Source: Pararhizobium sp.
GTDB lineage: Bacteria; Pseudomonadota; Alphaproteobacteria; Rhizobiales; Rhizobiaceae
DNA length: 64,000 nt
NCBI GenBank assembly: GCA_017794825.1
Contig: CP051237.1
Span: 3,100,001-3,164,000, forward strand
Direction: 5' to 3'
Shown here piece after piece: positions 45,803 through 53,693 of this stretch. Within the stretch, counting starts at the first letter, position 1, and each line of letters begins with the position of its first letter. Both the position numbers and the translations under genes were made by a program. A model generated the notes under the pieces. The model searched no databases and was not told the DNA's origin. It worked only from the letters and a program-made list of their open reading frames with translations.

Positions 45803-45998
45803 TCCTCCCGCGCCGCGGACGCGGCGCTGCTGGATGGCGGATCGGGGTCCGCCATGAGGGCTGGGGTTGGCTTGTGTGGCGGCAACCAACGCAGAATTTG
45901 CGGCCGGGTTGAGCGTTGCGATCTTGCTGACGCACTCTCAACCGCCCTCATGCCGCACGCCGATGCGGCATCCAGCCACCGCGTGTCTACGCGGTGAG
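45803..45998 (+). repeat. composite palindromic element E1 (two inverted double hairpins)
   Basis: The left end is a forward repeat: GCGCCGC (45810-45816) with GCGGCGC (45821-45827) around GGAC, and ATGGCGGA (45834-45841) with TCCGCCAT (45848-45855). About 85 bases later the inverted end has ATGCCGCA (45950-45957) with TGCGGCAT (45964-45971), and CACCGCGT (45977-45984) with ACGCGGTG (45989-45996). All four stems are perfect although their sequences differ from other copies. No gene is recognised in the centre. The rest of 45469-46090 holds only the hicB fragment. Confidence 0.7.
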
Positions 45999-46090
45999 TA
46001 ATGTTCGGCAGCAGGTTTTCGTGTAAAGCCTATGCTGTCAGTCGCTAAACCCGCCGCACGCGCATTCATGATCTGATTGGGAAATGAACC

Positions 46091-46438
46091 ATGAACAATG
46101 TGATGTCCTGCAAGGGATATCCCGCCCGGGTCGAGTATGACGACGAAGACGGCGTGCTGTTCGGCCGGATCGCCGGCATTCGCGATGGCGTCGGGTTTCA
46201 CGCCAACAGCGTCGAGGAATTGCGGACGGCGTTTCGTGACGCGGTGGACGATTACATCGAGACGTGCGCAAAGGTCGGCAAGGAACCGCAGAAACCCTAT
46301 TCGGGCAAGGTGATGTTTCGCGTGGACCCGGAGGTCCATCGCAAGGCGCCGTTGGCGGCGGAACTGGCCGGAAAGAGCCTCAATCAATGGGCCGAAGAGG
46401 CGCTCGCCAAGGCGGCGGATTTACCTGCTTCGCAGTAG
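46091..46438 (+). CDS. hicB: HicB family antitoxin (no hicA adjacent)
   Basis: The protein has 115 residues. The N-terminal HicB fold (MSCKGYPARVEYDDEDGVLF then GRIAGIRDGVGFHANSVEEL) is joined to a C-terminal ribbon-helix-helix segment, MFRVDPEVHRKAPLAAELAG with KSLNQWAEEAL. HicB normally inhibits the small mRNA-cleaving toxin HicA and represses its own operon. No HicA-like frame (about 60 residues with the active His) was found on either side, so it is an orphan or the toxin is lost. GGGAAA lies before the ATG. Confidence 0.85.
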   Translation: MNNVMSCKGYPARVEYDDEDGVLFGRIAGIRDGVGFHANSVEELRTAFRDAVDDYIETCAKVGKEPQKPYSGKVMFRVDPEVHRKAPLAAELAGKSLNQWAEEALAKAADLPASQ

Positions 46439-46454
46439 GGAGCACCTGCCTTTC

Positions 46455-46611
46455 TCCTTCCGCGCCGCGGACGCGGCGCCGCTGGATTGCGGGTCAGGCC
46501 CGCAATGAGGGCAGGGGGGAAGGTCCGTTGAAAACAGCAAGGCCATAGGCGAGGCGGATGTTGTATCAGACAGCCTCTCTTCGCCACTTCATACCGCACT
46601 TGACGCGGTAT
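46455..46611 (+). repeat. composite palindromic element E2
   Basis: The left end is a forward repeat with GCGCCGC (46462-46468) and GCGGCGC (46473-46479) around GGAC, and ATTGCGGG (46486-46493) with CCCGCAAT (46499-46506). About 80 bases later an inverted end has ATACCGC (46591-46597) with GCGGTAT (46605-46611); its second hairpin is degraded. The first stem lies exactly 652 bases from the corresponding stem in E1, the same offset as the two hicB copies. Between 46612 and 46713 nothing else is recognised. Confidence 0.65.
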
Positions 46612-46713
46612 TCAGCGCCGTAGGTCAGCAGACGACAGCGCCCGCGGACCCATCTTCCGCGCCGCGCATCGAGTGCGGTGTCATCAGGGCAGGCTTGCGA
46701 CCAGGATAGTCTC

Positions 46714-46992
46714 TTAAGCCACGGCCTTCGCCACCATGTCGGGATGCCGGGCGATCACGCGAACATAGGCGATTGCGAAGTCGGGGGCGGTCGCCCGCGC
46801 CTGCTCCCAATCCCGCAGCGTGCCGACGGGAACCCGAAAACGGTTGGCGAACTCGGCTTGCGAGAGGCCCAGCCCGGTCCGCGTCTTGCGGATCAGCCGG
46901 GCGCGTTGGGCGCGGTCGAGCCCATCCGCCGTCACTTCGAAATCTTCCGCATCCGACGGATCAGCAGGAAGAGTGATATTCTTTTTCTTCAC
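46714..46992 (-). CDS. helix-turn-helix antitoxin partner of BrnT
   Basis: The protein has 92 residues. The XRE-type HTH reads RTGLGLSQAEFANRFRVPVG then TLRDWEQARA (about residues 42-72). Classical BrnA antitoxins are ribbon-helix-helix proteins, so this is a different antitoxin type attached to a BrnT toxin, a pairing I believe is common in alphaproteobacteria. The GTG start at 46992 has AAGGAG eight bases upstream, which excludes the longer in-frame extension. It overlaps the brnT 3' end by 32 bases, giving a toxin-first operon. Confidence 0.8.
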   Translation of the reverse strand: MKKKNITLPADPSDAEDFEVTADGLDRAQRARLIRKTRTGLGLSQAEFANRFRVPVGTLRDWEQARATAPDFAIAYVRVIARHPDMVAKAVA

Positions 46993-47233
46993 CGTTGTTG
47001 CTCCTTCGAACGGAAATGAAGCGGGGCAAATCATCCCGCCAGACAAACACGCCGGTAAACAGTTTCTCGTCGACCATGCCAATGACCTTAAACCGTTCCT
47101 CGCCATCCTGCTTGCGGATGGAGGGAATGATCAGATGGTTGTCGTCCTCGAAAATCGTGTCGCCGAACGCCAGTGACAGCTTGTGCTTGCGCAGGTTGGC
47201 GGCGTCTTTCGCAGGATCGAACCTGTCTTCCAT
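46961..47233 (-). CDS. brnT: BrnT family toxin
   Basis: The protein has 90 residues. The family pattern is clear: DRFDPAKDAANLRKHKLSLA, FGDTIFEDD, GEERFKVIGMVDEKLFTGVF and the RISVRR-like FISVRRSNNGEEKEY. BrnT is a RelE-fold ribonuclease that blocks translation and is neutralised by its antitoxin, encoded just downstream. No ribosome-binding site precedes the ATG, and a good promoter ends only nine bases upstream, so translation from a leaderless mRNA is likely. Confidence 0.88.
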   Translation of the reverse strand: MEDRFDPAKDAANLRKHKLSLAFGDTIFEDDNHLIIPSIRKQDGEERFKVIGMVDEKLFTGVFVWRDDLPRFISVRRSNNGEEKEYHSSC

Positions 47234-47241
47234 GTGTACAT

Positions 47242-47270
47242 GTATACGGAAATCCCGTACTTATATCAAG
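47242..47270 (-). promoter_or_regulatory. predicted brnT promoter giving a leaderless transcript
   Basis: On the minus strand TTGATA (47270-47265) and TATACA (47247-47242) are separated by 17 bases. With the usual distance to the start point, transcription would begin within a few bases of the brnT ATG at 47233. The perfect palindrome TACATGTA (47238-47245) overlaps the -10 region and could be the operator for autoregulation. Confidence 0.5.
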
Positions 47271-47318
47271 GAGATGTTTGCAGGACTTGCTCAGTTGTCG
47301 GCTCCAACGTGATTGTTC

Positions 47319-47508
47319 TCCTCCCGCGCCGCGGACGCGGCGCTGCTTGATTGCGGGTCGAGCCCGCAATGAGGGTAAGGGAAAGGCTCGTAGCGACAGC
47401 GAACTTGGCATTTGCGGACAGCCTGTGCGCAGCGATCTCGCGACGGGTTCTCAATACATTCCCATGCGGCGCCGCCCTATGGATTGCGGATTTTCATCCG
47501 CGGTGAGG
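47319..47508 (+). repeat. composite palindromic element E3
   Basis: The left end is a forward repeat: GCGCCGC (47326-47332) with GCGGCGC (47337-47343) around GGAC, and ATTGCGGG (47350-47357) with CCCGCAAT (47363-47370). After about 80 bases a degenerate right end has a GC-rich palindrome (GCGGCGCCGC, 47466-47475) and GCGGA/TCCGC (47486-47490 and 47497-47501), ending GCGGTGAGG as E1 ends GCGGTGAGT. The 441-base gap 47234-47675 contains only this element, the next repeat and the brnT promoter. Confidence 0.6.
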
Positions 47509-47592
47509 AAAGAGAGGGAAATTGGCGTTGATACACAGCTTTGGAATTTGCCGCCAGGCAGGAGGAAATGTGTATCCTCGCTCCTACAAACG

Positions 47593-47625
47593 TCCCTCAT
47601 ACCGCGCTTTGGCGCGGGATCCGGA
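47593..47625 (-). repeat. single inverted repeat end
   Basis: CCCTCATACCGCG-CTTTGG-CGCGGGAT has the reverse-orientation start CCCTCAT and a stem of five perfect pairs extended past one mismatch. It looks like a worn inverted end of the same repeat family, about 85 bases after the end of E3. It lies downstream of the CelD-like gene. Confidence 0.5.
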
Positions 47626-47675
47626 TCGGGAGTGGCGTCTGCGCTGTGCATCCGCCCATCGCCGGACGCCGCCGC

Positions 47676-48953
47676 CTATTTGAGGCCGATCATCGAGCGC
47701 AGCTTTTCGCGCACGCGGCGGCCGAAATTGCGGGTTTCATGGTAGAGGTGCAGTTGCTTTGCGACCTGGCGGACTTCCCGGTCCTTCGCCTCGTTGAGGC
47801 CGACGATGACCGTGCTCATGGGCGAGCGCTCCCGCCATGAGCGGCTCATGACCGGGTGGTCCGGAACCGCGCAGGAATCCGTCATGTCGATGTTCGGATC
47901 GTCGAGCAGGGTTTCGGTGAGATCCTCGACGAGAAGCTGGCCCGGAGAATACTGGCTGTAGTTTTCATCGAAGGCGGTTTTCCAGGTATAGGCGGTGCCG
48001 TTCATCACGAAGACGATCATCGACGCGATCGCGCGGCCGTCGAGATCGAGCGTGTGAATGCGGACATTGTCCTTTTCCGCAAGATTGGCGATTGCCTCGC
48101 GGGTGAAGGCCGCCCGGTAACGGTCCATGGCGAGCGCGGACCGGCGGCTGCCCTTCCAGCCGCTGGCTTCCAGCGTCAGGAACTCCTCGGCCCGCTGACG
48201 GACCTCTTCCGGATTGCGGGCGACGTGATAGGCGATCTTGCCGAGCTCGGCGAGCTTGCGCTTCTGCCGGCGATGCTCGCGGCGATGCTTGGCCGAGATC
48301 GTCTGCTCGAGATATTCCGCCGGCGGGACGTCGCTACGCAGCACCGGGCGTTCGAAGGGATCGGTCTCGGCGATGGTGAGATTGCGGGAAAGCGCGACGC
48401 CGCGCAGGACGGAAGCGAACGGGCCGTCGCGGCGCAAATTGGGCAGGACGAGAATGGACGGCAGCCCCGATTCCGGACGGTTGATCGCATCGAACAGTCC
48501 GCCGATCGTCTCCGCAGCGTTCTCGCTGTCGAGCAGCGGCGTTCCGAGCGGACCGAACGGATTGGACCAGGAGCGGATGATCGACGGACCCACCGGCATT
48601 CCGGGCTTCTCGACCGAAAAGGGCATCAGGAAACGCAGCCGGCTGCGCGCCTCGTTGTCGTCGCGAATGACCATCAGGCGGATAGTCCGGTCTTCCAGAC
48701 GCGGCATGGCGGGGGCCAGAAACTGGGCCGAGAAGAACACGTTGTCCTCCATCGCCCGCGCGGTCAGGAAATCGAGCTCCTCGCGCAGATCGTAGCCGGC
48801 GGAAGCAGGGTATACCTTCAGCGTGCGACCGGTCAGGCCGGTTTCCAGCGATTGCTCGAAATCCACCGGTTGCCTCGTCGCAGCTGGCTCCGCCGCGGGT
48901 CTGCTCCCGTCACCTTCGTCCATATCTCTCTTTGAGAGGGGTGTTAGCGCCAT
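47676..48953 (-). CDS. CelD/BcsL-like GNAT family acetyltransferase
   Basis: The protein has 425 residues. It has the tandem-GNAT layout of the CelD/BcsL (BioF2-like) family: EELDFLTARAMEDNVFFSAQ near residue 75, SAKHRREHRRQKRKLAELGK, then the second domain with VRIHTLDLDGRAIASMIVFV and AYTWKTAFDENYSQYSPGQL. Relatives are found with polysaccharide or cellulose synthesis genes. Here it follows the flippase gene with only four bases between stop and start, so joint action on an exported glycan is a reasonable inference. A start at 48923 is possible. Confidence 0.82.
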   Translation of the reverse strand: MALTPLSKRDMDEGDGSRPAAEPAATRQPVDFEQSLETGLTGRTLKVYPASAGYDLREELDFLTARAMEDNVFFSAQFLAPAMPRLEDRTIRLMVIRDDNEARSRLRFLMPFSVEKPGMPVGPSIIRSWSNPFGPLGTPLLDSENAAETIGGLFDAINRPESGLPSILVLPNLRRDGPFASVLRGVALSRNLTIAETDPFERPVLRSDVPPAEYLEQTISAKHRREHRRQKRKLAELGKIAYHVARNPEEVRQRAEEFLTLEASGWKGSRRSALAMDRYRAAFTREAIANLAEKDNVRIHTLDLDGRAIASMIVFVMNGTAYTWKTAFDENYSQYSPGQLLVEDLTETLLDDPNIDMTDSCAVPDHPVMSRSWRERSPMSTVIVGLNEAKDREVRQVAKQLHLYHETRNFGRRVREKLRSMIGLK

Positions 48954-48957
48954 TCTT

Positions 48958-50376
48958 TTAGTGCCCGTCTTCCACTTTAGTTCTGGCAACGCCAATTCTC
49001 AACATCATTATGATGTTCAATTCTTTCCGGACGATGAAAAACAGAAGTATAGTTTCGGCAATCATTGCAAAAGCCGTCGCTGCAGCGGCGCCGACAATGC
49101 CCAGCAGCGGTATCAGGGCGAGGTTCGCGCCAACATTGATCGCGAAGGCGAGCGCATAGACGGCGGCGCAGATCCGCTCGCGCCCGGCCATGACCAGCAG
49201 GGCTTCCGCGGGACCGATCGCGGCCTTCGCCATGATGCCGGCAAGCAGCACAAACATCACCGGATAGCCGTCCGAGAAATCCGGCCCGAACAGGGCGAGA
49301 AGCCAGGGGCCTGTCGCGAGAACCGCGAGGCCGATCGCCAGCGACGGCCAGAACGTCCAGCGCGCCGCGTTCGACGCGAATGCGGCGAGCGCAGGCTGGT
49401 CGTCCACGGCCACGAGTTCCGCGAAGCGCGGCGCGGTGCCGGCTTTGACGGCGAAATAGGCGAAGTGAACGAGCGCCATGCATTTGGCCGCGGCGTAGTA
49501 GGCGGCGACGCGCTCCGGCTCAAGGAAAATACCGACCATAATCACGTCGGAATTGGTCAGCAGATAGTAGAATCCCTCGACCAGGAAGATGGGAAGGGAA
49601 ACGCGCAGCCACTGGGCGAAACGGATCTTTTTCTCGCCCGCGCCGAAGCGGTTGCGCAGGCGGCGCCCGAGCACGACGAACTGCCCGACGGTCGTCACCG
49701 CCGCCGCGACGAGAGCGGCCGCCATGGCCGTGACGGCGGTCGACGAAAAGCCGACCAGAACGGCCACCGCCACAAACAGCAGGATCAGGACCGGGCGGAT
49801 GATGAATGTCGGGCTCAGCGCGTTGACCGGCCAGTTGTTGGCGCGCGCCGCCCCGTCGAGAATGTCGCCGAGGGTGATGAGCGGCAGGGCGAAGGCGCCC
49901 AGAAACAGCGGGACGACGTAATAGTGATCGACGCGGTCGCCGAGCAACAAGAGACAAATCATGCCGGCGACGCCGATCAGACCGGCCGACCCAACGGCGA
50001 ACAATTGCGCGGTGGCGATGATGCCGCGCAGCTCGGCGATCCGGTTTTCGGCGTTGTATTGCGGGATGAAGCGGATGAGCGCCGTCTGATAGCCGAAACA
50101 GGCGAGATTGCCGAGGATCAGCACGAAAACCCAGACGAAAACGTACACGCCGTATTCGTACTGGCCCATGATGCGGGCGAGAATGATCTGCGACAGGAAG
50201 GCCAGACCGGCGCTGAACACCCGGATCGCAAAGGCGATCAGCGACATGCGCTGCGCCTCGCCGCCATCGCCATGACCGCCGGCGAGGCGAAGAAGACGCG
50301 CGATCATCGCCTGCAGCAGCGACTGGTTCGGCGCGCCGGCGGCGTTGTCCGGGGGGCTATCTGTGTTTCTGGGCAC
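48958..50376 (-). CDS. polysaccharide/lipid-linked oligosaccharide flippase
   Basis: This 472-residue protein has about twelve to fourteen membrane helices in the Wzx/MATE-like pattern; it opens with AIRVFSAGLAFLSQIILARI and MGQYEYGVYVFVWVFV, the usual first-helix signature of the polysaccharide exporter family. It probably moves lipid-linked sugar units across the inner membrane. No glycosyltransferase genes lie nearby, only the CelD-like acetyltransferase directly downstream. The 182 bases upstream carry a tandem repeat. Confidence 0.85.
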   Translation of the reverse strand: MPRNTDSPPDNAAGAPNQSLLQAMIARLLRLAGGHGDGGEAQRMSLIAFAIRVFSAGLAFLSQIILARIMGQYEYGVYVFVWVFVLILGNLACFGYQTALIRFIPQYNAENRIAELRGIIATAQLFAVGSAGLIGVAGMICLLLLGDRVDHYYVVPLFLGAFALPLITLGDILDGAARANNWPVNALSPTFIIRPVLILLFVAVAVLVGFSSTAVTAMAAALVAAAVTTVGQFVVLGRRLRNRFGAGEKKIRFAQWLRVSLPIFLVEGFYYLLTNSDVIMVGIFLEPERVAAYYAAAKCMALVHFAYFAVKAGTAPRFAELVAVDDQPALAAFASNAARWTFWPSLAIGLAVLATGPWLLALFGPDFSDGYPVMFVLLAGIMAKAAIGPAEALLVMAGRERICAAVYALAFAINVGANLALIPLLGIVGAAAATAFAMIAETILLFFIVRKELNIIMMLRIGVARTKVEDGH

Positions 50377-50437
50377 TTTGGACGGTCACATCTCGCTGAC
50401 GGCGCCGGATTGCGCGGCCGCCACCGTCCCACACCTT

Positions 50438-50488
50438 GTTTAAGAAACGGTTGGGTTCAAGAAACGGTTGGGTTCAAGAAACGGTTGG
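50438..50488. repeat. three tandem copies of a 17-base unit
   Basis: Units at 50438-50454, 50455-50471 and 50472-50488 read GTTCAAGAAACGGTTGG, with the first differing at one base (T for C). They lie between the end of secA (50559) and the flippase start (50376), about 60 bases ahead of the flippase start codon. A copy-number-variable repeat in a promoter region is possible. There are no spacers, so it is not a CRISPR array. Confidence 0.85.
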
Positions 50489-50558
50489 CCGCACAGGCCG
50501 GTCTCTCCTCAACGCGTGCTCGCAGGAAGGGCAAGTACAGTCGTCGCAGGACGTCTCT

Positions 50559-53300
50559 TTAACTATAGGCGCCGTGGCAGTGCTTGTATTTCTTGCCCGA
50601 ACCGCAGGGGCAGAGTTCGTTTCGGCCGACCTTGCCCCAGGTCGAGGGATCGTTGGGGTCGCGTTCGGAGGCAGCGACGGTTCGGACAGGCGTCAACACC
50701 GCCGCGCCGCCTCCCGTCCTCGGAGGTTCGGCGAATTCGTCTTCGCCGGTCGTTGCGTCGATATGGTGCGCTTCCATCCTGTCCGGTTCGTGCGGCTGCG
50801 GCGCATCGGCGGCCTGCTGCACGATTTCGACGCGCATGAGCTGACCGGTGACATGCATGCGGAGCTGGGACAGAAGAGTCTGGAAGAGCTCGAACGCCTC
50901 GCCCTTGTATTCCTGCAGCGGATCGCGCTGGGCCATGCCGCGGAAGCCGACGACGGACCGCAGGTGGTCGAGATTGACCAGGTGCTCGCGCCAGAGGTGA
51001 TCGAGGGTCTGGAGCAGGACCGATTTTTCGACATAGGCCATCGTTTCCGGCCCGTAGCGTTCGGTGCGCTCCGTGGCCGCCTTGTCGGCTTCCGCCGTCA
51101 GGCGCTCGCGGATGTCGTCCTCGGCGATGCCTTCCTCGGCCGCCCATTCCTCGATCGGCAGATCGAGATTGAGATACTGGCCGACTTCCTGCTTGAGCGC
51201 CGCGGTGTCCCACTGTTCCGCATAGGCCTTTTCCGGGATGTGCCGGGCGACCAGCGTTTCGATCACTTCATGGCGCATGTCGGCGACGTCTTCGGCGACG
51301 TCTTCGGAATCCATCAGTTCGAGACGCTGCTCGAAGATGACCTTGCGCTGGTCGTTCATCACGTCGTCGAATTTCAGGAGGTTCTTGCGGATGTCGAAGT
51401 TGCGCGCCTCGACCTTCTTCTGCGCCCGCTCCAGCGCCTTGTTGATCCAGGGATGGACGATCGCCTCGCCTTCCTTGAGGCCGAGTTTCTGCAGCATGCC
51501 GTCCATGCGGTCGGACCCGAAGATGCGCATCAGATCGTCCTGCAGCGACAGGAAGAACTTGGAGCGGCCCGGGTCGCCCTGACGTCCGGAACGGCCGCGC
51601 AACTGATTGTCGATGCGGCGGCTTTCGTGGCGTTCGGTCGCAAGCACGTAAAGGCCGCCGGCGGAGATCGCCTCGTTCTTCAGCTTCTGGACTTCCGCGC
51701 GTATCTCCGCGGTTTTCTTCGCCCGTTCCGTCTCGTCCTCGACGCCTTGCAGTTCGTGCTCGATGCGCATGTCGACGTTGCCGCCGAGCTGGATGTCGGT
51801 GCCGCGGCCGGCCATGTTGGTCGCGATGGTGATCGATCCCGGCACGCCGGCCTGGGCGATGATGTGGGCTTCCTGCTCGTGATAGCGGGCGTTCAGAACC
51901 TGGAAATCCTTTACGCCCGCCTCCTTGAGGAGGTTCGCCAGCGCTTCCGATTTCTCGATCGAAGTGGTGCCGACGAGCACCGGCTGCTTCTTGTTGCGGG
52001 CGGCGGTGATCTCTTCGATGATCGCCTTGTATTTTTCCTCGGCCGTGCGATAGACCTCGTCGTCCTCGTCAGCGCGGGCGATCGGCAGGTTGGTCGGCAC
52101 TTCCACCACTTCAAGCCCGTAGATGTTTCCGAACTCTTCGGCTTCCGTCGCCGCCGTGCCCGTCATGCCGGCGAGCTTCGCATACATGCGGAAATAGTTC
52201 TGGAATGTGATCGAGGCGAGCGTCTGGTTTTCCGACTGGATCTTGACGTGTTCCTTGGCCTCGAGCGCCTGGTGCTGGCCTTCGGAGTAACGCCGTCCCG
52301 GCATCATGCGGCCGGTGAACTCGTCGATGATGACGATTTCGCCGTTGCGGACGATATAGTCCTTGTCGCGGGTAAACAGCCGGTGGGCCTTGAGCGCGTT
52401 GTTGACGTGATGGACGATCGCCACGTTCTCGATGTCGTAGAGCGACTCGCCCTTCAAGAGCCCGGCTTCCTTGAGCATGTTCTCGAGGTTCTCGGTGCCG
52501 TCCTCGGTGAAGCTCGCGGTGCGCTGCTTTTCGTCGATCTCGTAGTCGGTTTCAGAAAGCTTCGGAATGAAGGCGTCGATCGTGTTGTAGAGTTCGGAAC
52601 GGTCGTCGAGCGGGCCGGAAATGATCAGCGGCGTGCGCGCCTCGTCGATCAGGATGGAATCCACCTCGTCGACGATGGCGTAGTGGTGGCCGCGCTGGGC
52701 CATGCTCTGGCGATCGTATTTCATGTTGTCGCGCAGATAGTCGAAGCCGAGTTCGTTGTTGGTGGCGTAGGTGACGTCTGCGGCGTAGGCCGCGCGCCGG
52801 GCGTCGTCGTCCATGCCGTGCACGATGGTGGCGGTCGTCATGCCGAGAAAGGCGTAGACCTGTCCCATCCATTCCGCGTCGCGCTGGGCCAGATAGTCGT
52901 TGACGGTCACGACGTGGACGCCCTTGCCTTCGAGGGCGTTGAGATAGACCGGCAGGGTGGCGACCAGCGTCTTGCCTTCACCCGTCTTCATCTCCGCGAT
53001 GGAATTTTCATGCAGGATCATGCCGCCGATCAACTGCACGTCGAACGGTCTGAGGCCGATGACCCTGCGGGCTGCCTCGCGCACCGTCGCAAAGGCGGGC
53101 ACCAGGAGATCGTCCAGCTTGGCGCCGCCCGCGAGCTGCTCGCGGAACATGTTCGTGCGCGCGGCGAGGTCGCCGTCGGACAGCGCCTTGATTTCATCCT
53201 CGAGCGCATTGATGGCGTCGACGCGTGGTTGATAGGCGCGGACGCGCCGGTCATTCGACGATCCGAAAATTTTCCTGGCAAAGTTGCCGAAGCTGACCAT
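50559..53300 (-). CDS. secA: preprotein translocase ATPase SecA
   Basis: The protein has 913 residues. The first nucleotide-binding site ([19 protein letters not shown], about residues 100-118), the [20 protein letters not shown] segment, [13 protein letters not shown] and [11 protein letters not shown] of the second half identify SecA. The C-terminus ends in the zinc-binding [14 protein letters not shown] used for SecB and ribosome contact. It drives export of unfolded proteins through SecYEG. The start [13 protein letters not shown] is typical. A strong promoter lies 117-150 bases upstream. Confidence 0.97.
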   Translation of the reverse strand: MVSFGNFARKIFGSSNDRRVRAYQPRVDAINALEDEIKALSDGDLAARTNMFREQLAGGAKLDDLLVPAFATVREAARRVIGLRPFDVQLIGGMILHENSIAEMKTGEGKTLVATLPVYLNALEGKGVHVVTVNDYLAQRDAEWMGQVYAFLGMTTATIVHGMDDDARRAAYAADVTYATNNELGFDYLRDNMKYDRQSMAQRGHHYAIVDEVDSILIDEARTPLIISGPLDDRSELYNTIDAFIPKLSETDYEIDEKQRTASFTEDGTENLENMLKEAGLLKGESLYDIENVAIVHHVNNALKAHRLFTRDKDYIVRNGEIVIIDEFTGRMMPGRRYSEGQHQALEAKEHVKIQSENQTLASITFQNYFRMYAKLAGMTGTAATEAEEFGNIYGLEVVEVPTNLPIARADEDDEVYRTAEEKYKAIIEEITAARNKKQPVLVGTTSIEKSEALANLLKEAGVKDFQVLNARYHEQEAHIIAQAGVPGSITIATNMAGRGTDIQLGGNVDMRIEHELQGVEDETERAKKTAEIRAEVQKLKNEAISAGGLYVLATERHESRRIDNQLRGRSGRQGDPGRSKFFLSLQDDLMRIFGSDRMDGMLQKLGLKEGEAIVHPWINKALERAQKKVEARNFDIRKNLLKFDDVMNDQRKVIFEQRLELMDSEDVAEDVADMRHEVIETLVARHIPEKAYAEQWDTAALKQEVGQYLNLDLPIEEWAAEEGIAEDDIRERLTAEADKAATERTERYGPETMAYVEKSVLLQTLDHLWREHLVNLDHLRSVVGFRGMAQRDPLQEYKGEAFELFQTLLSQLRMHVTGQLMRVEIVQQAADAPQPHEPDRMEAHHIDATTGEDEFAEPPRTGGGAAVLTPVRTVAASERDPNDPSTWGKVGRNELCPCGSGKKYKHCHGAYS

Positions 53301-53423
53301 TCAAATGGTCCTTTCTCGTAAGTCAGTCAGGGCTCGGGGCCGCTGCAAAGCGCCCTGGACGCAGATTGCAGGCATGAAGGACGCCGATCCGCCCGAAACC
53401 GAACTGGACGCAAAGTTGCGTGA

Positions 53424-53452
53424 CAGATAAGAGTGGGCTTGAACGTTGTCAA
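53424..53452 (-). promoter_or_regulatory. predicted secA promoter
   Basis: On the minus strand a perfect TTGACA (53452-53447) is followed after 17 bases by TATCTG (53429-53424). The predicted start leaves a leader of about 115 bases before secA. The rest of the gap to the divergent isomerase gene (53453-53693) has no gene; a CCCGCA/TGCGGG inverted repeat lies at 53603-53625. Confidence 0.55.
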
Positions 53453-53693
53453 CGCCGCTGTTCGGGCGGAAGCAGGCCATATCCCGCCGGCTGCGGACGG
53501 GAATACTGTCGTCGCGGCCCGACGGTCGCGGATGGACGATTTTTCCGCGCCGCCTGTTGGATTGTCACCGAACGGGCGCTATACCCGGTTTGACGATCTG
53601 GTCCCGCAGGCAAGCGAATTGCGGGATGAACAAATGCCCGGGAGCGACGTTGTCGTCTGTCTTGCGTACTTCAATCATGAAAGGTCATCCAAA

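Noticed and set aside
45938..46387. Minus-strand frame over hicB
   Set aside because: Antisense of hicB and of the repeat arm; it appears open only because of GC-rich composition.
50438..50488. CRISPR array
   Set aside because: Only three 17-base units without spacers and no cas genes in the window.
50436..53321. 961-codon plus-strand frame over secA
   Set aside because: It mirrors the secA gene in antisense; long antisense frames are common in GC-rich genes and the protein has no recognisable domain.
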